Below, in pieces: positions 61,134 to 64,000 of a DNA stretch of 64,000 bases. Below the pieces are notes generated by a model. It saw only the letters and a program-made list of their open reading frames with translations. It was not told the DNA's origin and searched no databases. Origin of the DNA: Erwinia sp. (GTDB taxonomy: Bacteria; Pseudomonadota; Gammaproteobacteria; Enterobacterales; Enterobacteriaceae); NCBI GenBank assembly GCA_964016415.1, contig OZ024666.1, positions 3,205,310-3,269,309 on the forward strand, in the 5' to 3' direction. Positions within the stretch are counted from its first letter, which is position 1. The number at the start of each line of letters is the position of its first letter. The translations under genes were made by a program, and so were the position numbers.

Positions 61134-61216
61134 GTGGTTGATTTTTCAGCGCGATACTGAAAAACCACTACGGGCAAATTTACCCTGTCTTGCAGAGGGG
61201 GATAATCCCCCTCTGC
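61134..61216. terminator. Two hairpins between glmS and the yagU-like gene
   Basis: The first pairs TTTTTCAG (61142-61149) with CTGAAAAA (61157-61164) and extends through GTGG/CCAC. The second is a perfect 10-bp stem GCAGAGGGGG / CCCCCTCTGC at 61192-61216 with loop ATAAT. They lie between convergent genes and should end both transcripts, although U-tracts are short. Confidence 0.7.
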
Positions 61217-61222
61217 GTCAGC

Positions 61223-61774
61223 TTATCGGCTGCGCCATACACCCCGAATAGGTCGGGCAAAGTGGGCCAGGACAGCAATCATGCATACTTCAATGGAGAC
61301 AGACCAGTAAATATGACCCAGGATTTCACTCCATAATTCATATCCGTTTAAATTCCACAACCAACCAACGGCACCATCTGCATATGCCGGGTTTCTGAAA
61401 CCCAAAAGCGGGATCAGGAACCCGTGCATGGCAACAGTAATCACGATGCCATAAAAAGCACCATACCACAGACGGACAGTGTTCCAGCTGTAGGATATCG
61501 CAACATAAACAAAGGCAAACACGAAGCTGAACAGCCAGTGATATAATGTCACTGCGCCAGGAACAAGGACGCCCTGATACAGGTAGTCAAGAGAGTGAGA
61601 ATTGAAATTAAGCCAGCCTAACCACGCATCGATGTTTGCAGCAGGTGGTGAAATTTCACCGGGTTGGCGAGGTGGCATATTAACTTCAGAACCCCACTTA
61701 ACCAGCGAGCTAAAAAAACCACCAATCAGTGTCGTCCAGATTATCACCTGCCTGTCGACTTTATTTTTTAGCAT
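61223..61774 (-). CDS. YagU-like inner-membrane protein (DUF1440)
   Basis: The 183-residue protein has about four membrane spans. It resembles E. coli YagU in FFSSLVKWGSEVNMPPRQP near the N-terminus, the central VFAFVYVAISY span, MHGFLIPLLGF, and the C-terminal SEILGHIYWSVSIEV. YagU is linked to acid tolerance in E. coli, but its mechanism is not known. I prefer ATG 61774 because AAGG lies 9 bases before it; ATG 61783 is an alternative. It is a single gene between glmS and pst, absent from that place in E. coli. Confidence 0.75.
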   Translation of the reverse strand: MLKNKVDRQVIIWTTLIGGFFSSLVKWGSEVNMPPRQPGEISPPAANIDAWLGWLNFNSHSLDYLYQGVLVPGAVTLYHWLFSFVFAFVYVAISYSWNTVRLWYGAFYGIVITVAMHGFLIPLLGFRNPAYADGAVGWLWNLNGYELWSEILGHIYWSVSIEVCMIAVLAHFARPIRGVWRSR

Positions 61775-61960
61775 GTTATCCATCCTTTTTTTTATGATTA
61801 ATCGATATGTTCAGACGCTATACGCCTTACCACCCTGATACTGTAAAGGATCCTGAGTTAAGTAAAAACTGATATAAGTCAGTCAAATTGCACGATGTTA
61901 TTTCAGCGTTTAGGCGTCAAGCGTCTTTTCCCGTACGCAAATAGGCTCAGTCTGGCCTGA

Positions 61961-62011
61961 TTGTCATAAAAGTGTAATATTTGGTACATTTTACTGTCAT
62001 CAAAGTGTCCT
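61961..62011 (+). promoter_or_regulatory. Tandem Pho boxes of the pstS promoter
   Basis: TTGTCATAAAAGTGTAAT (61961-61978) and CTGTCATCAAAGTGTCCT (61994-62011) each fit the 18-base PhoB consensus of two CTGTCAT-like half sites. They lie in the same phase as in E. coli pstS and are followed by TATTTTGCAC, the usual -10 zone. PhoB-P should switch the operon on under phosphate limitation. Confidence 0.88.
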
Positions 62012-62079
62012 ATTTTGCACTCAGTACAGCATACTTATGTTTTCAAACAGTCATATCTGATTAACCCCCTGGAGGGAAA

Positions 62080-63120
62080 ATGGCACTGATGCACAACACG
62101 CTGGCGAAATTCGTGGCAGTCACCCTTTCACTGAGCACCGTTTCAGCAATGGCGGCGACTAATCTGACAGGGGCTGGTGGTACGTTCCCGGCTCCGGTCT
62201 ACAATAAATGGGCAGCAGAGTACAATACCAATACTGGTGTTCAGGTGAACTACCAGGGGATCGGCTCATCAGGCGGTGTTAAACAGATTATCGCCAAAAC
62301 CGTCGATTTTGGTGCCTCTGATGCTCCAATGAAAGATGAGGATCTGGAAAAGAACGGTCTGTTTCAGTTTCCTACCGTAATTGGTGGTGTGGTACTGGCT
62401 GTGAATATACCTGGTATTAAATCAGGTGATCTTACCCTCGATGGTAAGACTGTAGGTGATATCTATCTCGGGACCATCACTAAATGGAACGACCCGGCGA
62501 TTGTTAAACTGAATCCGCACGCCAAATTACCTGATAGCAACATCAACGTTGTTCGTCGTGCAGATGGTTCCGGTACCTCTTTTGTCTTTACCAGCTACCT
62601 GTCAAAAGTAAACAGCGACTGGAGTAGCAAGATTGGTAAAGGCAATACCGTTAACTGGCCGACCGGTTTGGGTGGAAAGGGTAACGACGGTGTAGCTGCT
62701 TTTGTTCAGCGTCTTCCGGGATCAATTGGTTACGTTGAGTATGCTTATGCTAAACAGAACAACCTTGCCTATACAAAACTGATTGATGCTGATGGTAAAG
62801 CAGTAGCTCCAAGTGAGAAGAGTTTCAGTGATGCGGCGAAAGGCGCTGACTGGAGCAAATCGTTCGCTCAGGATCTGACTTTCCAGAAAGGTGAAAATGC
62901 CTGGCCTATTACGTCAACCACTTTCATTTTGATTCACAAAGAACAGGCTGATGCCGAAAAAGGCGCAACCGTGCTCAAGTTCTTTGACTGGGCTTACAAA
63001 AACGGTGCGAAAACTACAGCTGCACTGGACTATGCTTCTTTACCAGAGTCAGTGGTAAATGAAATCCGTGCTGCCTGGAAAAGTAATATCAAAGATAGCT
63101 CAGGTAAGGCATTATACTAA
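62080..63120 (+). CDS. pstS: PstS, periplasmic phosphate-binding protein
   Basis: PstS captures inorganic phosphate and feeds the PstCAB ABC importer. The 346 residues comprise a signal peptide ([20 protein letters not shown], cleaved near AMAA) and the mature domain with phosphate-binding loops [32 protein letters not shown] and [12 protein letters not shown], as in E. coli. GGAGGG lies just before ATG 62080. A hairpin follows, separating the abundant binding-protein message from pstC. Confidence 0.96.
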   Translation: MALMHNTLAKFVAVTLSLSTVSAMAATNLTGAGGTFPAPVYNKWAAEYNTNTGVQVNYQGIGSSGGVKQIIAKTVDFGASDAPMKDEDLEKNGLFQFPTVIGGVVLAVNIPGIKSGDLTLDGKTVGDIYLGTITKWNDPAIVKLNPHAKLPDSNINVVRRADGSGTSFVFTSYLSKVNSDWSSKIGKGNTVNWPTGLGGKGNDGVAAFVQRLPGSIGYVEYAYAKQNNLAYTKLIDADGKAVAPSEKSFSDAAKGADWSKSFAQDLTFQKGENAWPITSTTFILIHKEQADAEKGATVLKFFDWAYKNGAKTTAALDYASLPESVVNEIRAAWKSNIKDSSGKALY

Positions 63121-63158
63121 GCGGTAGCAAGGGTTATTTTCATGTACCCTTAATTTGT

Positions 63159-63179
63159 GAGGCGGCTTGATGCCGCCTC
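63159..63179 (+). promoter_or_regulatory. Hairpin in the pstS-pstC spacer
   Basis: GAGGCGGC / GCCGCCTC with loop TTGAT lies 38 bases after pstS without a U-tract. It probably stabilises the pstS message and partly terminates, setting the usual excess of binding protein over permease. Confidence 0.65.
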
Positions 63180-63204
63180 AACACATCTAACATCCGAGAA
63201 TACT

Positions 63205-64000
63205 ATGGCCGCAATCAAGCCGACTATAAAAGCCCCCGGGAAAAATGGAGACATCATCTTTGGTGCGCTGGTTAAACTGGCAGCCTTGGTTGTGTTACTG
63301 CTTCTTGGTGGGATCATCGTATCGCTTATTTTCTCTTCCTGGCCGAGTATTCAAAAATTTGGATTCTCATTCCTGTGGACCAAAACATGGGATGCGCCTA
63401 ATGAAGAGTTTGGTGCTCTGGTACCTATCTACGGTACCCTGGTCACCTCTGTGATTGCACTATTGATTGCCGTGCCTGTGAGTTTCGGTATCGCTCTGTT
63501 TTTGACTGAACTGGCACCGGGGTGGTTACGTCGCCCGTTAGGCGTTGCGATTGAACTTCTCGCTGCGATTCCCAGTATTGTTTATGGTATGTGGGGGTTG
63601 TTTGTTTTTGCTCCACTGTTTGCGACCTATTTCCAGGCTCCGGTAGGTGACATCCTCTCGTCTGTGCCTATTGTGGGAGCGTTATTTTCTGGTCCGGCTT
63701 TCGGGATTGGTATTCTGGCTGCAGGTATTATCCTTGCTATCATGATTATCCCCTACATCGCCTCTGTGATGCGCGATGTGTTTGAACAGACGCCAGTGAT
63801 GATGAAAGAGTCAGCCTATGGTATTGGTTGTACAACATGGGAAGTTATCTGGCGCATTGTCTTGCCTTTCACCAAAAATGGGGTGATAGGCGGAATTATG
63901 CTGGGGTTGGGGCGCGCGCTGGGTGAGACTATGGCGGTGACCTTTATTATTGGAAATACCTATCAGCTTTCCAGTGCCTCATTATTTGAACCAGGTAATA
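63205..64000 (+). CDS. pstC: PstC, phosphate ABC transporter permease (3' end outside window)
   Basis: PstC forms, with PstA, the membrane channel of the high-affinity phosphate importer. The frame is open from ATG 63205 ([20 protein letters not shown]) to the window edge, 265 codons so far against about 319 in E. coli. Spans are visible at [36 protein letters not shown] and onward. The ABC-permease EAA-type loop is present ([20 protein letters not shown]), with [12 protein letters not shown] after it. The gene follows pstS in the standard order. Confidence 0.96.
   Translation, partial: MAAIKPTIKAPGKNGDIIFGALVKLAALVVLLLLGGIIVSLIFSSWPSIQKFGFSFLWTKTWDAPNEEFGALVPIYGTLVTSVIALLIAVPVSFGIALFLTELAPGWLRRPLGVAIELLAAIPSIVYGMWGLFVFAPLFATYFQAPVGDILSSVPIVGALFSGPAFGIGILAAGIILAIMIIPYIASVMRDVFEQTPVMMKESAYGIGCTTWEVIWRIVLPFTKNGVIGGIMLGLGRALGETMAVTFIIGNTYQLSSASLFEPGN

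Overview
The window comes from a gammaproteobacterium of the order Enterobacterales. Almost every intact housekeeping protein reads as a close relative of its E. coli counterpart (PolA, DsbA, SrkA, MobAB, RavA-ViaA, AsnC, MioC, MnmG, RsmG, the nine-gene F1Fo ATP synthase operon, GlmUS, PstSC), and the rRNA genes have the expected lengths. OvoA, a complete budABC/budR 2,3-butanediol cluster and an IS3-family element suggest the Erwinia/Pectobacterium side of the order, but I cannot fix family or genus by eye. At least seven loci in 64 kb are broken by stop codons, frameshifts or an IS-linked deletion, mostly in catabolic and transport genes. That suggests a genome in an early phase of decay, as in a recently host-adapted strain (inference).

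Layout. 1-6.4 kb: end of selB, tag, ghrB, a broken periplasmic aldose-epimerase-like gene, engB, a zinT-type zinc protein behind a Zur-like palindrome, and mdtJI with a candidate leader peptide. 6.4-12.8 kb: polA, dsbA, srkA, yihD, mobA, mobB. 12.9-18.5 kb: one rRNA operon on the minus strand (16S, tRNA-Glu, 23S, 5S) with two promoters, boxA sites and a terminator. 18.7-27.3 kb: hsrA, budC-budB-budA with divergent budR, then ygiW and qseBC. 27.3-34.6 kb: a heavily broken kup, ravA-viaA and ovoA. 34.7-44.8 kb: a decaying accessory stretch with a chemoreceptor, a glycerate kinase, a GntP-type permease and an aminotransferase all broken, an intact ornithine-cyclodeaminase-family gene with a YheO/DauR-like regulator, and an IS3-family element sitting across the remains of a DUF2339-DUF3999 gene pair. 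45.1-47.4 kb: a second acetolactate-decarboxylase-like gene, asnC, mioC and the chromosomal origin oriC. 47.4-64 kb: mnmG, rsmG, atpIBEFHAGDC, glmUS, a YagU-like membrane gene, and the Pho-controlled pstS and pstC (cut by the window edge).

How it fits together. The stretch from hsrA to pstS is the standard enterobacterial origin neighbourhood in mirror image, with accessory DNA placed where rbs and asnA lie in E. coli. The rRNA operon looks hybrid: its upstream flank and tRNA-Glu match E. coli rrnC, but its downstream flank (mobB-mobA-yihD-srkA-dsbA-polA) matches rrnA, so the usual rrnC-rrnA interval is not between them. The most highly expressed units (rrn, atp, glmUS) run away from oriC, co-directional with replication. 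I did not find an obviously new defence or mobile system. The points most worth a second look are the hybrid rrn operon, the repeat inside its 23S-5S spacer, the mdtJI leader peptide, the paired DnaA boxes upstream of polA, the second acetolactate decarboxylase where asnA is expected, and the IS-linked deletion.
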